DNA from: CAZXWN01 sp964644695 [NCBI: uncultured bacterium] | GTDB lineage: Bacteria > UBP4 > UBA4092 | Reading direction: 5' to 3' | Assembly (NCBI GenBank): GCA_964644695.1 | Contig: CAZXWN010000018.1 | Coordinates: 1-38,373 of the forward strand | Length of the DNA stretch: 38,373 nt | Shown: positions 25,013-33,642 of the stretch, piece by piece | Numbering within the stretch: the first letter of the stretch is position 1 | Layout: each line of letters starts with the position of its first letter | Made by a program: the position numbers and the translations under genes | The notes under the pieces: model-generated | Told to the model about the DNA's origin: nothing | Database searches by the model: none | The model's input: the letters and a program-made list of their open reading frames with translations, nothing else

Positions 25013-25981
25013 TTAGCCGCGTAAGATTGACAATACTTCTTGATATACAGCCGGAGGGTCTTGAATAAACTGTTTCAATTCTCCGGATACAGGATGGATA
25101 AATTGAATCTCCCGCGCATGCAACATACAGCCCTCGGACTTTTCAAATAAATCCGTGAACTTATGGGTCAACCTATTATACTGGGAAGGACCATATACCA
25201 TATCCCCCATAACCGGATGTCCTAAATAAGACATATGAACCCGAATTTGGTGAGTCCGACCGGTAGTTAATTGACACTCTACCAATCCAAATTTCATTAA
25301 CTCAGAACCCATTTTGTATTGAAACTGTTCCAGCTGATGATAATGTGTGCCGGCCATTCGGCCGCCTTCCTGGACAACAGTTACTTTCTTCCTATCTTTT
25401 GAATCCCTTGCTAATTGAGTTTCAATAAATCCCTCAGGAGAGTGAAAGACACCATTCACCACAGCCCAGTATTTACGAGTAAGTGTCCGGTGCTTTAATT
25501 GGGAGGAAAGAGAATGGTGAGCTTTATCCGTCTTTGCCACGAGCATCAGGCCAGAGGTAACTTTGTCCAACCGGTGAACAATACCAGGGCGTTGAACCCC
25601 ATTAATTCCAGACAAATCTGCAAAACGAAACAGGAGGGCGTGTACCAGCGTCCCTGAATAGTTACCACAGGCAGGATGGACCACCATTCCTGTTGGCTTG
25701 TTTATGACTGCCAGTTGATCATCCTCATACACGACATCCACAGGAATGTCTTCGGGAATGATATCAATATTCTCTGGTTCCGGGACATTTAATTCTATTT
25801 TGTCCCCTGTTGTAATTTTGTGACTGGGACGAATAAAATGGGCATTTACTCGGATATGACCTTCCTGGACCAAGTGTTGAATATAGCTTCGGGAAAGGCC
25901 CAGGTCCTGATGGGAAAGATAAACATCTAATCGTTCCCGGGTCACGTTTTCAGGAATGATTATTTCTAGTTGGCGTGGCAT
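25013..25981 (-). CDS. rluD: RluA-family 23S rRNA pseudouridine synthase (RluD-like)
   Basis: The 322-aa enzyme has an N-terminal S4 RNA-binding domain (about residues 16-62, 'RLDVYLSHQDLGLSRSYIQHLVQEGHIRVN') and a catalytic domain with the active-site Asp139 in 'GIVHRLDKVTSGLMLVAKTD'. Other conserved parts are 'VVYEDDQLAVINKPTGMVVHPACGNYSGTLVHALL', 'LTTGRTHQIRVHMSYLGHPVMGDMVYG' and 'LHAREIQFIHPVSGE'. RluD homologues modify helix 69 of 23S rRNA, but RluA-family members are hard to tell apart by sequence alone. It is in a tight minus-strand operon, 15 bases after the Clp_N-HPRT gene. Confidence 0.88.
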   Translation of the reverse strand: MPRQLEIIIPENVTRERLDVYLSHQDLGLSRSYIQHLVQEGHIRVNAHFIRPSHKITTGDKIELNVPEPENIDIIPEDIPVDVVYEDDQLAVINKPTGMVVHPACGNYSGTLVHALLFRFADLSGINGVQRPGIVHRLDKVTSGLMLVAKTDKAHHSLSSQLKHRTLTRKYWAVVNGVFHSPEGFIETQLARDSKDRKKVTVVQEGGRMAGTHYHQLEQFQYKMGSELMKFGLVECQLTTGRTHQIRVHMSYLGHPVMGDMVYGPSQYNRLTHKFTDLFEKSEGCMLHAREIQFIHPVSGELKQFIQDPPAVYQEVLSILRG

Positions 25982-25996
25982 GAGTGAGGTTTGACC

Positions 25997-27076
25997 CTAC
26001 TTCTTTTCCTGCACTGAATAGACTTCTGGTTTAAGAACTCCAACATAAGGTAATTGGCGATACCGCTCCCCATAATCCAGTCCATATCCCACAACAAATT
26101 CATCTGGGATATCAAAACCAACATAATGGAGTTCCGCCTCACAAGTTCGAGTTGTCTTCTTGTTCAATAATACACAGGTTTTCAATGAGGCTGGTTTGCG
26201 AGAGTTAATATGGTCCACAATGTATCTTAATGTCCGGCCAGAATCATAGATATCTTCCACAATGATGATATCTTTTCCTTCCACATCTTGTTTTAAATCC
26301 ATCACCAGCTTAACATTTCCAGAAGAGGTGGTCTTATCACCATAACTGGACACGGTCATCAAGTCGAATTTACAGGGGATAGTTATTTCACGAAGTAAAT
26401 CTGAAAGAAAGAATAAAGAGCCTTTAAGAACGGATATAAAAACCGGCTCTCGGCCTGCATAATCCTCGGAAATAGCTCGAGCTAAATCCTTTGTTCGTTT
26501 GAACAACTGTCTTTCATTAATCATTATTTTTAATATATCGGGATGTCCGTGAAGAACACCTTCACCATGAATAATTGGCTGTTCCATGGAAGACCTTTCT
26601 GCCATACTCGGCACTGCGGGCGTTTCGCCCGGATGTAGTACCTGCCATATTTCCTTACGAGCTCGAGTCAGGGTAATTCCGTTTTTGTTCAAAATCCGGT
26701 AGGCGATTCCTGTCCCTTCCCGAATCAAACCTAATAACAGATGTTCTGTCCCGACATGGTAATGCCCGAGCAACTGGGCTTCTTGTCGAGCTGATTCAAT
26801 GACATTTAAACCCGTTGGACACATCCTGATAGATTCCAAATCTAGATCATTGGCCACAGGTCGAGACTGAATAGATAAGTGAATAATTTCCCGGCGCATC
26901 AAATCCAAATCAGGATCAAATCGTAATATGGCCTGAATCCCGGGATTGTCATTAGACTCAAGTAAAGATAACAGGATATGTTCAGTGTCGATTTGACGGT
27001 GTTTCATCCGGAAAGCAATTTCCCGGGCACCCATCATAACAATATCCTGAGATTGTTCATTTAGTGATAACCGCAT
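25997..27076 (-). CDS. hpt: Clp N-terminal domain fused to hypoxanthine phosphoribosyltransferase
   Basis: A 359-aa two-part protein. Residues 6-75 and 82-150 form a double Clp_N (ClpA/ClpC N-domain) repeat: 'AREIAFRMKHRQIDTEHILLSLLE' and 'ARQEAQLLGHYHVGTEHLLLGLIREGTGIAYRIL'. No AAA+ module follows. Residues 178-355 are a complete HPRT: 'ISVLKGSLFFLSDLLR', the PRPP loop 'IIVEDIYDSGRTL' (271-283), 'VLLNKKTTR' and 'VGFDIPDEFVVGYGLDYGERYRQLPYVGVL'. HPRT makes IMP or GMP from base and PRPP. There is no internal stop or start in between; the linker (about 151-177) is Pro/Ser/Gly-rich. The ATG has AGGAAA upstream. It lies between deoC and rluD in an operon starting with mtnP. The N-domain could link purine salvage to Clp proteolysis, but this is inference. 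Confidence 0.9.
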   Translation of the reverse strand: MRLSLNEQSQDIVMMGAREIAFRMKHRQIDTEHILLSLLESNDNPGIQAILRFDPDLDLMRREIIHLSIQSRPVANDLDLESIRMCPTGLNVIESARQEAQLLGHYHVGTEHLLLGLIREGTGIAYRILNKNGITLTRARKEIWQVLHPGETPAVPSMAERSSMEQPIIHGEGVLHGHPDILKIMINERQLFKRTKDLARAISEDYAGREPVFISVLKGSLFFLSDLLREITIPCKFDLMTVSSYGDKTTSSGNVKLVMDLKQDVEGKDIIIVEDIYDSGRTLRYIVDHINSRKPASLKTCVLLNKKTTRTCEAELHYVGFDIPDEFVVGYGLDYGERYRQLPYVGVLKPEVYSVQEKK

Positions 27077-27102
27077 AATTTCCTATCTCTATTTTATGGC
27101 GA

Positions 27103-27876
27103 TTATTCGCCAGTAACAATGGAAACCCCGGCGCTTGCACCAATTCGGGTCGCTCCCGCCTCCACCATAGCCATAGCAACAATGGAGTCTCGAATACCAC
27201 CCGCAGCCTTTACACCGAACTTTGGTCCCATCACAGAGCGCATCAGTTTCACATCATCAACTTCAGCACCCCGAGGGCCAAATCCTGTGGAAGTCTTTAC
27301 ATAATCAGCTTGAGCAGCCTTTGCTATCAAACAGGCTTTGACTTTTTCCTCATCTGTAAGATAACAAGTTTCGATAATTACCTTCAGGAGACTCTCTCCA
27401 CAAATCCGTTTTAACATCAAAATTTCTTCATAGACCTGGGTATACATACCAGACTTCAGCAGTCCGATGGGGATAACCATGTCAATCTCATCAGCACCAT
27501 CTTTCAAAGCAGATTGGGTTTCAAACGCTTTTACTTCTTCAGTAGTGGCACCTAAAGGGAATCCAACGACTGTACAAACTTTTACAGAACTGTCTTCCAA
27601 TTGGTTTTTGGCCAGTTCCACATACACAGGGTTTATACAAACAGATGCAAATCCATGCTCATCAGCTTCGTCACAAAGCTTATAAATCGAAACCGGTAAA
27701 GCATCTGCCTTCAAAATCGTATGATCAATAAAGGGAGCTAAGCCTGTAGCAGAACTTGGAATAATTGGGAACTCTAAAGTACGCACAGGCTCAATCGAAT
27801 CAAAGCTTTTAATTTCATCAGGCTGGTATCCCAGCTGTGGAAGTAATTCCTGTTTAATTTTTTCAATATCGGGCAT
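27103..27876 (-). CDS. deoC: Deoxyribose-phosphate aldolase
   Basis: DeoC cleaves 2-deoxyribose 5-phosphate to glyceraldehyde 3-phosphate and acetaldehyde, the step after DeoB. The 257-aa class I aldolase shows 'LAPFIDHTILKADA', 'FASVCINPVYVELAKNQL', 'VKVCTVVGFPLGATTEEVKAFE', 'GADEIDMVIPIGLL', the catalytic lysine region 'LLKVIIETCYLTDEEKV' and the Schiff-base lysine in 'ADYVKTSTGFGPRGAEVDDVKLM'. An N-terminal extension of about 50 residues precedes the barrel, as in several bacterial and eukaryotic forms. Start ATG 27876 is set by GGAGG nine bases upstream; the frame runs on to TTG 27897 across that site. The mtnP stop is 21 bases upstream. Confidence 0.95.
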   Translation of the reverse strand: MPDIEKIKQELLPQLGYQPDEIKSFDSIEPVRTLEFPIIPSSATGLAPFIDHTILKADALPVSIYKLCDEADEHGFASVCINPVYVELAKNQLEDSSVKVCTVVGFPLGATTEEVKAFETQSALKDGADEIDMVIPIGLLKSGMYTQVYEEILMLKRICGESLLKVIIETCYLTDEEKVKACLIAKAAQADYVKTSTGFGPRGAEVDDVKLMRSVMGPKFGVKAAGGIRDSIVAMAMVEAGATRIGASAGVSIVTGE

Positions 27877-27897
27877 ACGAAATAACCTCCGTCTCAA

Positions 27898-28767
27898 TTA
27901 CTTATAATATTTACCTATTATGGGTTTCAGGTCTTCCTTTACCTGTGCAGGAATGACACTTGGATTTGTCATAACAGCTGTCTGAAGGGCTGTTCCACAA
28001 GCGCATGTTCGGCTTTCCTGTTCCAGTAAGGGAATCATATTTCGGATAATCTGTTTAGCGTTAGAAACATTACTTTGAAGGTTTTCTATTACCATATCCA
28101 CTGTCACAGAATCATGCTCCTCATGCCAGCAGTCATAATCAGTAACGAAGGTCAGGGCCGCATAACAAATTTCCGCTTCCCTCGCTAATTTAGCTTCAGG
28201 CGAGGTAGTCATACCGATAATATCCATTCCCCAAGATCTGTAAAGATTTGACTCTGCTTTTGTGGAAAAAGCTGGACCTTCCATACATAGCAGTGTCCCG
28301 GCAGAGTGAACATTCAAGGTCAAACCTTCCGTAGCCTGAAGAGCTAACCGCCGCATATTGGGGCAGAAAGGCTCTGCAAAGGCAATATGTCCCACAATAC
28401 CATTTCCAAAAAAAGTATTCGGCATACGACGAGTCCGATCAACTAATTGATCAGGAATCACCAGGTCTCGAGGGCAATAATCAACCCGAAGGGAACCGAC
28501 AGCATTGATACCAATAATTCGTTCTACACCCAGAGATTTCAGTGCCCAGATGTTTGCCCGAACATTCACTTCTGTAGGCAGAATCCGATGCCCACGGCCA
28601 TGTCGGGGAAGAAAGGCAACTTCCCATTCGCCGAGTTTACCAATCATAATTGAATCAGAGGGATCCCCAAATGGAGTTGATATCTTCACCTCACGAAGGT
28701 GGGTCAGCCCTTCAATTTCATATAAACCGCTGCCACCGATTACCGCTACTTTAACTTGCTCACTCAT
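27898..28767 (-). CDS. mtnP: S-methyl-5'-thioadenosine phosphorylase
   Basis: MtnP splits methylthioadenosine with phosphate into adenine and methylthioribose 1-phosphate, the substrate of MtnA encoded 7 kb away. The 289-aa protein belongs to the MTAP branch of trimeric nucleoside phosphorylases: 'VAVIGGSGLYEIEGL', 'PRHGRGHRILPTEVNVRANIWALKSLGVERIIGINAVGSL', 'GPAFSTKAESNLYRSWGMDIIGMTTSPEAKLAREAEICYAALTFVTDYDCW'. The SPEAKLAREAE and TDYDCW motifs separate it from PunA. The ATG at 28767 has GGAGG eight bases upstream; an in-frame GTG at 28773 is too close to that site. First gene of the mtnP-deoC-hpt-rluD-lacZ operon. Confidence 0.93.
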   Translation of the reverse strand: MSEQVKVAVIGGSGLYEIEGLTHLREVKISTPFGDPSDSIMIGKLGEWEVAFLPRHGRGHRILPTEVNVRANIWALKSLGVERIIGINAVGSLRVDYCPRDLVIPDQLVDRTRRMPNTFFGNGIVGHIAFAEPFCPNMRRLALQATEGLTLNVHSAGTLLCMEGPAFSTKAESNLYRSWGMDIIGMTTSPEAKLAREAEICYAALTFVTDYDCWHEEHDSVTVDMVIENLQSNVSNAKQIIRNMIPLLEQESRTCACGTALQTAVMTNPSVIPAQVKEDLKPIIGKYYK

Positions 28768-28834
28768 ATTCACATCCTCCGGTGAATCACATTAAGTCCA
28801 AACAGGTACCCATTCAATATAGATATAGTTTTTC

Positions 28835-28867
28835 ATTATATCGTATCCGAGAACTGCAGGGAGTCAA
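28835..28867 (-). promoter_or_regulatory. Possible promoter of the mtnP operon
   Basis: On the minus strand TTGACT (28862-28867) is followed by TATAAT (28835-28840). The 21-base gap is longer than ideal; TACGAT, five bases closer, would give a 16-base spacing. Either is about 60-70 bases upstream of the mtnP start. Confidence 0.4.
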
Positions 28868-28871
28868 ACCA

Positions 28872-30338
28872 TCAGGGGCGAGATTCTACTCGGATAATCA
28901 CAGTCTCAAAAGACTGGGGGAAATAGCGATATAAAAGGGCTTCCGGCCTGCTGGTCACCTGTGGCGTCACCATAATATCCGGTAACAAGGGTAAAGTGCG
29001 CGCAGTAAATTGAGCTTCCGGAATAATTACAAACCGCCGATTAATCTGACCCAGTTCGTAAGCTAAATCCGTTTGAATATTATGAAGACAAATATAATCA
29101 CCTGGCTGGACTAGCGCCAAATCATAGTATTCAACGGGCAACCCACTCCAGAACCGAATTTTAGAATTAGTGGTTCCCTGCCGATATATCTCATTATCAA
29201 AAATTCGTTTCCCAGCAAGTTTATCTCTCATGTAATCCGCGGCCTGGTGAATATCTCCAAAGGTGCCTCGCTGTACATATAACGATACTATTGCAAACAA
29301 AAGACTGTACAATATCATAAAACCAACAACACTCTTCCTCCAAACCCTGTTATTTACCTCTTGTAGCTGAATTGCACCACAGGCACTAACAACAATCGTT
29401 AGGGATATCAGAGGGAGAAAATATCTAAACTGAAAAGACTGGAAGGGGGCATGTGCCGCCAGCCAGGCCATCCACAGATAAACAAGTAAACCTATCATAA
29501 ACTTAAAAGATCTATTCCAGTGTCCACAGAACAGGGCATAAAGGAAGACAATAAAAACAGGGTAAGTCGCTACATAGGGGAAGAAGGTGACAAAACCTTC
29601 ACCCATTGTCAGATATGCCGCTAATGTCGTGAAAGTATCGGTCGCCGTGCGTTCCATATACTGACCCATATGACCCGATCCGCGATAACTCCACCAAAGA
29701 GGTAACATCACCCAGGACACAAAGGCTGTCACCCAAACACTTAAATTGGATGGCTTAAAAAGCATTTTGAATGATACCTTCCTGCGAACCGTCATCCAAC
29801 CCAGTATCGGGAATAAAGCCATTCCCTGGTATCGTGTCAACACAGCCAACCCACCCGCCAACCAGGCAAATCCAAGATGTTTTATGATAGATTCCCCATC
29901 ATCCTGACTATCCCAAACAGCCACCAGATGTGCCAGACACCAAAGAAACAGGGTGTTAAACAAGGCGTCCGTCATTACCCGATTGTGCCAACGCCATATT
30001 TCAGGAGATACCAGATATAACGCTGCGGCCAAAACACCCGCTCTATGGTTTTTGAGTCGCCGAGCCATAAAATATACAGGGAAAATCCCGGCAACACCTG
30101 AAATCATGGAGACTAGTTTTCCGGAAAGTTCCATATCCCTGAACAAACAGTTCAAACCTTCAGCTAAAACCGTATATAACGGCATAAAAAAGGTATTACT
30201 GGCAGCGGAACTAAATAAAGTCAGCTGGAGAATACCATCAGTGTATTCTCCCTGATTCCAATAGACAAAAATCAACCGGCTGGCTAATCCCAGCAAGAAG
30301 AGTATCCATAACTGTTTTTTCTGATTTCCAGTCATCAT
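28872..30338 (-). CDS. GT39/ArnT-like polyprenyl-phosphate-sugar glycosyltransferase, integral membrane
   Basis: The 488-aa protein has about ten hydrophobic segments followed by a soluble C-terminal part of about 120 residues, the layout of GT-C enzymes. The first periplasmic loop has 'YWNQGEYTDGIL', whose acidic residue is the likely catalytic site, and 'TRYQGMALFPILGW' and 'FQFRYFLPLISL' are typical of the GT39/GT83 group. Such enzymes take sugar from a lipid-phosphate carrier to protein, lipid or glycan on the outer membrane face. It starts eight bases after the DUF5989 gene stop, and is therefore the last gene of the carbamoyltransferase cassette. No Shine-Dalgarno is visible; ATG 30335 is an alternative. 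It is only distantly like the two GT39 paralogues at 34161 and 36763. Confidence 0.78.
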   Translation of the reverse strand: MMTGNQKKQLWILFLLGLASRLIFVYWNQGEYTDGILQLTLFSSAASNTFFMPLYTVLAEGLNCLFRDMELSGKLVSMISGVAGIFPVYFMARRLKNHRAGVLAAALYLVSPEIWRWHNRVMTDALFNTLFLWCLAHLVAVWDSQDDGESIIKHLGFAWLAGGLAVLTRYQGMALFPILGWMTVRRKVSFKMLFKPSNLSVWVTAFVSWVMLPLWWSYRGSGHMGQYMERTATDTFTTLAAYLTMGEGFVTFFPYVATYPVFIVFLYALFCGHWNRSFKFMIGLLVYLWMAWLAAHAPFQSFQFRYFLPLISLTIVVSACGAIQLQEVNNRVWRKSVVGFMILYSLLFAIVSLYVQRGTFGDIHQAADYMRDKLAGKRIFDNEIYRQGTTNSKIRFWSGLPVEYYDLALVQPGDYICLHNIQTDLAYELGQINRRFVIIPEAQFTARTLPLLPDIMVTPQVTSRPEALLYRYFPQSFETVIIRVESRP

Positions 30339-30346
30339 TTAGTCGT

Positions 30347-30496
30347 TTAAAAAAGAGTATAGATAAACGGTGCGACAGCGCTGCCACTGGTCAGAATTAT
30401 TAACAGACCAATCAATAACAGAATAATGATCATTGGAAGCAACCACCATTTTTTTCTTTCTTTTAGAAAAAGCCACAAATCTTTAAATAATTCCAT
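30347..30496 (-). CDS. DUF5989 small membrane protein (SxtK-like), 49 aa
   Basis: A 49-aa frame from ATG 30496 to TAA 30347-30349 fits the gap between the SGNH hydrolase and the GT39 gene. The sequence is typical of DUF5989: a basic, Trp-containing N-terminal part (MELFKDLWLFLKERKKWWLLP), one transmembrane segment (MIIILLLIGLLIILTSGSA) and the characteristic end 'AVAPFIYTLF'. AAAGGAAA lies upstream of the ATG, inside the end of the SGNH gene. In my knowledge of the family, these peptides occur next to SxtJ-type proteins, NodU-type carbamoyltransferases and SGNH hydrolases, exactly as here; the saxitoxin cluster's SxtK is a small protein in the same position. It is probably an accessory subunit. 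Function unproven. Confidence 0.85.
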   Translation of the reverse strand: MELFKDLWLFLKERKKWWLLPMIIILLLIGLLIILTSGSAVAPFIYTLF

Positions 30497-30499
30497 AAT

Positions 30500-31756
30500 T
30501 TATTTCCTTTTAGGCTGGTACGGTTTCTGAAGTTTCTCCAGTATAAACTGCGCAAGCCGCCGATGTGCCAATCGAGAGGGATGTCCATCTAAGGGTATGG
30601 AATATAAATCATGATGATCGCCATACCGGCGGGACATCTCCATGGATGTGTACACTTCAGCCGGACTTTGTTTCAACTTATAGTATAGGTAATTATAGTT
30701 AGGGTCATAATCCGCCGTCCATAAAATAACAATGAACCGATCTCCATATTTTTTCAAGAACTCTTCACGAGTTTGAGCGATGATGGCTAATAACAAGTCC
30801 TGATCGGCCTGCGTAGTTTCCCAGCCCAGCCAGTGAGATTCAACAGCTCTTTGAAAAAGCACCGACATATGTAAATAGATAGACCATGATTTATGCATCC
30901 ATCTGGAATTAGCATTATCATCCATGGGACCTTTATACTTAACTTTTCCCGTAGATTCCAAGATATATTGGGGACCCCCAATACCATACAATACACTGGG
31001 ATAATTTCCAGACACCCGATTTACATGATCTCCAAATACCTGAATCACTCCAATCATCGGCTTATCGGAAGAAACATATTTACTGAGTTCCCCTGTTTCC
31101 AGAATTCGCAACGACTGGTGGGGCCCATATCCAATATAGGCAAGATTATGAGTCCGGTATTTCCCATCAGACATATCCTCTAATAAATAAGACATCGTCT
31201 GATTATCTTTCACACCCTGCCCCCAAACAAAAGAACATCCGAAACAAACAATATCTCTAACATCCGACCGGAATTTCATCGGCTTTATATCATGGGGACT
31301 GACCCGAAGCCCTTGATGATTGGTTGTGTAGATTACATCAAATACTTCCATCCCATTGACCACTTTTCTGCTACTGAATCGCCGATCAGAGGGAGGGATT
31401 TTCCCCCGGATAGAGTCACGGATATCGTTCTCGCTGGAATAAAAGTTGCCTGACCATTGCTCTTGATGAATATTTTTATTCAAACGACCCAGAAAATACC
31501 ATCCTCCAAGGTAATCCTCAAAACCCGCAAGCACCACAAAAATTAAACTCAAATTGAATAATAAAAGCTTGAAATTCTCTGAACGCCCGGGGCGTGTCAT
31601 TAGATAAAACAAAAGACCTGCGATACCCCCAAAGATATACACATAGGGACAAAAAGCAATATAGTGAATGATCGCCCAATAAAGAAACAACAGGAGGATT
31701 GCAATTCCTGCCCTGCGAAAGAGTTTCAAGAAACGGTTTGTGGGATAAAAATACAA
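30500..31756 (-). CDS. SGNH/GDSL-family hydrolase with N-terminal membrane anchor (SxtL-like context)
   Basis: The 418-aa protein has three N-terminal hydrophobic segments (about 15-33, 38-53 and 64-79) and an SGNH domain outside the membrane. The nucleophile is Ser175 in 'IVCFGCSFVWGQGVKDNQT' (GCS instead of GDS, a variant seen in this family), and the catalytic Asp390 and His392 are in 'LDGHPSRLAHRRLAQF'. 'HNLAYIGYGPHQSLRILE' provides the block II Gly and 'VIQVFGDHVNR' the block III region. Such anchored SGNH enzymes add or remove acyl groups on surface glycans. The start has GAGAGGG upstream; the gene begins 14 bases after the carbamoyltransferase stop. Confidence 0.82.
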   Translation of the reverse strand: MYFYPTNRFLKLFRRAGIAILLLFLYWAIIHYIAFCPYVYIFGGIAGLLFYLMTRPGRSENFKLLLFNLSLIFVVLAGFEDYLGGWYFLGRLNKNIHQEQWSGNFYSSENDIRDSIRGKIPPSDRRFSSRKVVNGMEVFDVIYTTNHQGLRVSPHDIKPMKFRSDVRDIVCFGCSFVWGQGVKDNQTMSYLLEDMSDGKYRTHNLAYIGYGPHQSLRILETGELSKYVSSDKPMIGVIQVFGDHVNRVSGNYPSVLYGIGGPQYILESTGKVKYKGPMDDNANSRWMHKSWSIYLHMSVLFQRAVESHWLGWETTQADQDLLLAIIAQTREEFLKKYGDRFIVILWTADYDPNYNYLYYKLKQSPAEVYTSMEMSRRYGDHHDLYSIPLDGHPSRLAHRRLAQFILEKLQKPYQPKRK

Positions 31757-31770
31757 ATTACCCTCTCTGA

Positions 31771-33633
31771 CTAATCCAGGACATAATCCGATTTCCAGTC
31801 CTTCTTATCTTTCCACACGGGTTGCTGTTTCTTATCCAGAAGATATGGACCTACCACCAGATAGTCCATTTCCGTCCGCATAAAACACCGATAAGCATCT
31901 TCAGGAGTACAGACTATGGGTTCCCCACGAACGTTGAAACTGGTATTCACCAAAACAGCAACTCCTGTTAAGTCAAAAAATGAAGATATCAACTGGTGAT
32001 ACACCGGATTCGTTTGTTTGTTTACCGATTGGATGCGAGCCGAATAATCAATATGAGTAATCGAGGGTAAATCTGATCTCAGGAAATATAACTTCTCTTT
32101 CCAAGACTGATCATGATAATCCCAGGGAACAGGTATCCGCCTTGACTCTTTGACTCCTGCTATCAGCAACATATATGGGGAAGGCCGGTCCAATTCAAAA
32201 TAATCAGCCACATTCCCCTCTAAAACGGAGGGAGCAAAGGGACGGAATCCTTCCCGATATTTAATCTTTAAGTTTAATTTCTTCTGCATCTCCGGATTAC
32301 GAGGGTCTGCCAATATAGACCGATTTCCCAAAGCTCTGGGACCAAACTCCATCCGTCCTTGAAACCATCCAACGACATTTCCTTCAGAGATCAACCGAGC
32401 AGTCTTGTCACAAAGAGTCTTCATTGAATCTGTCTTTTCCATGACAGCTTGATATCGGCGGAGTGATTTTTCGATTTCCTTATCTGAAAACTCCGGACCC
32501 AGGTAAGACCCGGACATCCTATCTGTTTTATCATCCGACACCCGAAGACAATTTTCTTTAAGATGATGAACACAAAATGCCGCCCCTACAGCACCACCCG
32601 CATCACCCGCCGCAGGTTGAATCCAGATATCCTTAAAGATACCTGAACGGAGTAATTCACCATTTGCCACACAATTCAGAGCCACTCCTCCGGCCAGACA
32701 TAAATACTCTGCACTCGTTAATGACCGGACATGTTTCGCCATCAGGATAACAATTTCTTCTGTGACCTGTTGAATAGCCAGTGCCAGGTCACAATGTTCC
32801 GCTGACATATCATCCTCTGGTTTCCTGACTTTGATACCAAAAAGTTTTTCCCATTTTGATTCCCGGACCATCTTCAGGCCAGTTGCATAATCGAAATAGT
32901 CCTGATTTAACCACACGGACCCATCTTCATAAATCTGGATCAGATTTTCTTTTATCTTTTGTATAAACTCTTTCACCCGCGGCGACCCAGGGTTTCCGTA
33001 AGGAGCCAAACCCATCAGTTTATATTCACCCGAGTTAACACGAAAACCCAGATAATAAGTAAAGGCTGAATATAATAATCCAATTGAATGAGGGAAATGC
33101 ATTTCCTTCAACAATTCAATTTGATTTCCCTTTCCATGACAGATGGATGCGGTAGCCCATTCACCCACACCATCCAAAGTCAGGATGGCCGCCTCATTAA
33201 ACGGTGAAGGATAAAAGGCACTGGCCGCATGCGATAAATGATGTTCAGGAAACAACAGGCGAATCTGTTTATTATGACTGGGGCTGATTTCCGCCAGTTC
33301 TTTTCTGAGCATGTCTTTCAATAACAGTTTTTCTTTAATCCAGACCGGCATCGACTTCAAAAACGAGACGACTCCCCGGGGAGCAAAGGCATAATATGTT
33401 TCTAATAACCGCTCAAATTTAATAAAAGGTTTATCGTAAAATGCCACCCACTCCACTTGATCTAAATCGATACAGGCCTCATCCAGACAATATCTTATTG
33501 CATTTGTGGGAAAAGACGGATCATGTTTTTTTCGGGTAAACCGTTCTTCCTGAGCGGCAGCAATCAGCACCCCATCTTTCAATAAGGCGGCGGCGGAGTC
33601 ATGGTAAAACGCTGAAATTCCAAGTATATACAT
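31771..33633 (-). CDS. O-carbamoyltransferase (NodU/CmcH/SxtI family)
   Basis: The 620-aa enzyme has the two-domain architecture of O-carbamoyltransferases. The Kae1-like N-terminal domain has 'ILGISAFYHDSAAALLKDG', the metal-binding histidines in 'FPEHHLSHAASAFYPSPFN' (His131, His132, His135), 'LTLDGVGEWATAS' (151-163) and 'GEYKLMGLAPYG'. The YrdC-like C-terminal domain has 'GWFQGRMEFGPRALGNRSILADPR' and 'NTSFNVRGEPIVCTPEDAYRCF'. It uses carbamoyl phosphate and ATP through a carbamoyl-adenylate and transfers the carbamoyl group to a hydroxyl. The acceptor is unknown; the neighbours suggest a cell-surface sugar rather than a small toxin. The start is ATG 33633, nine bases after the SxtJ-like stop. 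Confidence 0.93.
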   Translation of the reverse strand: MYILGISAFYHDSAAALLKDGVLIAAAQEERFTRKKHDPSFPTNAIRYCLDEACIDLDQVEWVAFYDKPFIKFERLLETYYAFAPRGVVSFLKSMPVWIKEKLLLKDMLRKELAEISPSHNKQIRLLFPEHHLSHAASAFYPSPFNEAAILTLDGVGEWATASICHGKGNQIELLKEMHFPHSIGLLYSAFTYYLGFRVNSGEYKLMGLAPYGNPGSPRVKEFIQKIKENLIQIYEDGSVWLNQDYFDYATGLKMVRESKWEKLFGIKVRKPEDDMSAEHCDLALAIQQVTEEIVILMAKHVRSLTSAEYLCLAGGVALNCVANGELLRSGIFKDIWIQPAAGDAGGAVGAAFCVHHLKENCLRVSDDKTDRMSGSYLGPEFSDKEIEKSLRRYQAVMEKTDSMKTLCDKTARLISEGNVVGWFQGRMEFGPRALGNRSILADPRNPEMQKKLNLKIKYREGFRPFAPSVLEGNVADYFELDRPSPYMLLIAGVKESRRIPVPWDYHDQSWKEKLYFLRSDLPSITHIDYSARIQSVNKQTNPVYHQLISSFFDLTGVAVLVNTSFNVRGEPIVCTPEDAYRCFMRTEMDYLVVGPYLLDKKQQPVWKDKKDWKSDYVLD

Positions 33634-33642
33634 GGGGATTTT

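Noticed and set aside
30500-31756. SGNH protein as a dead enzyme because the motif reads GCS instead of GDS
   Set aside because: The serine nucleophile and the Asp-x-His pair are intact, and the residue before the serine varies in this family.
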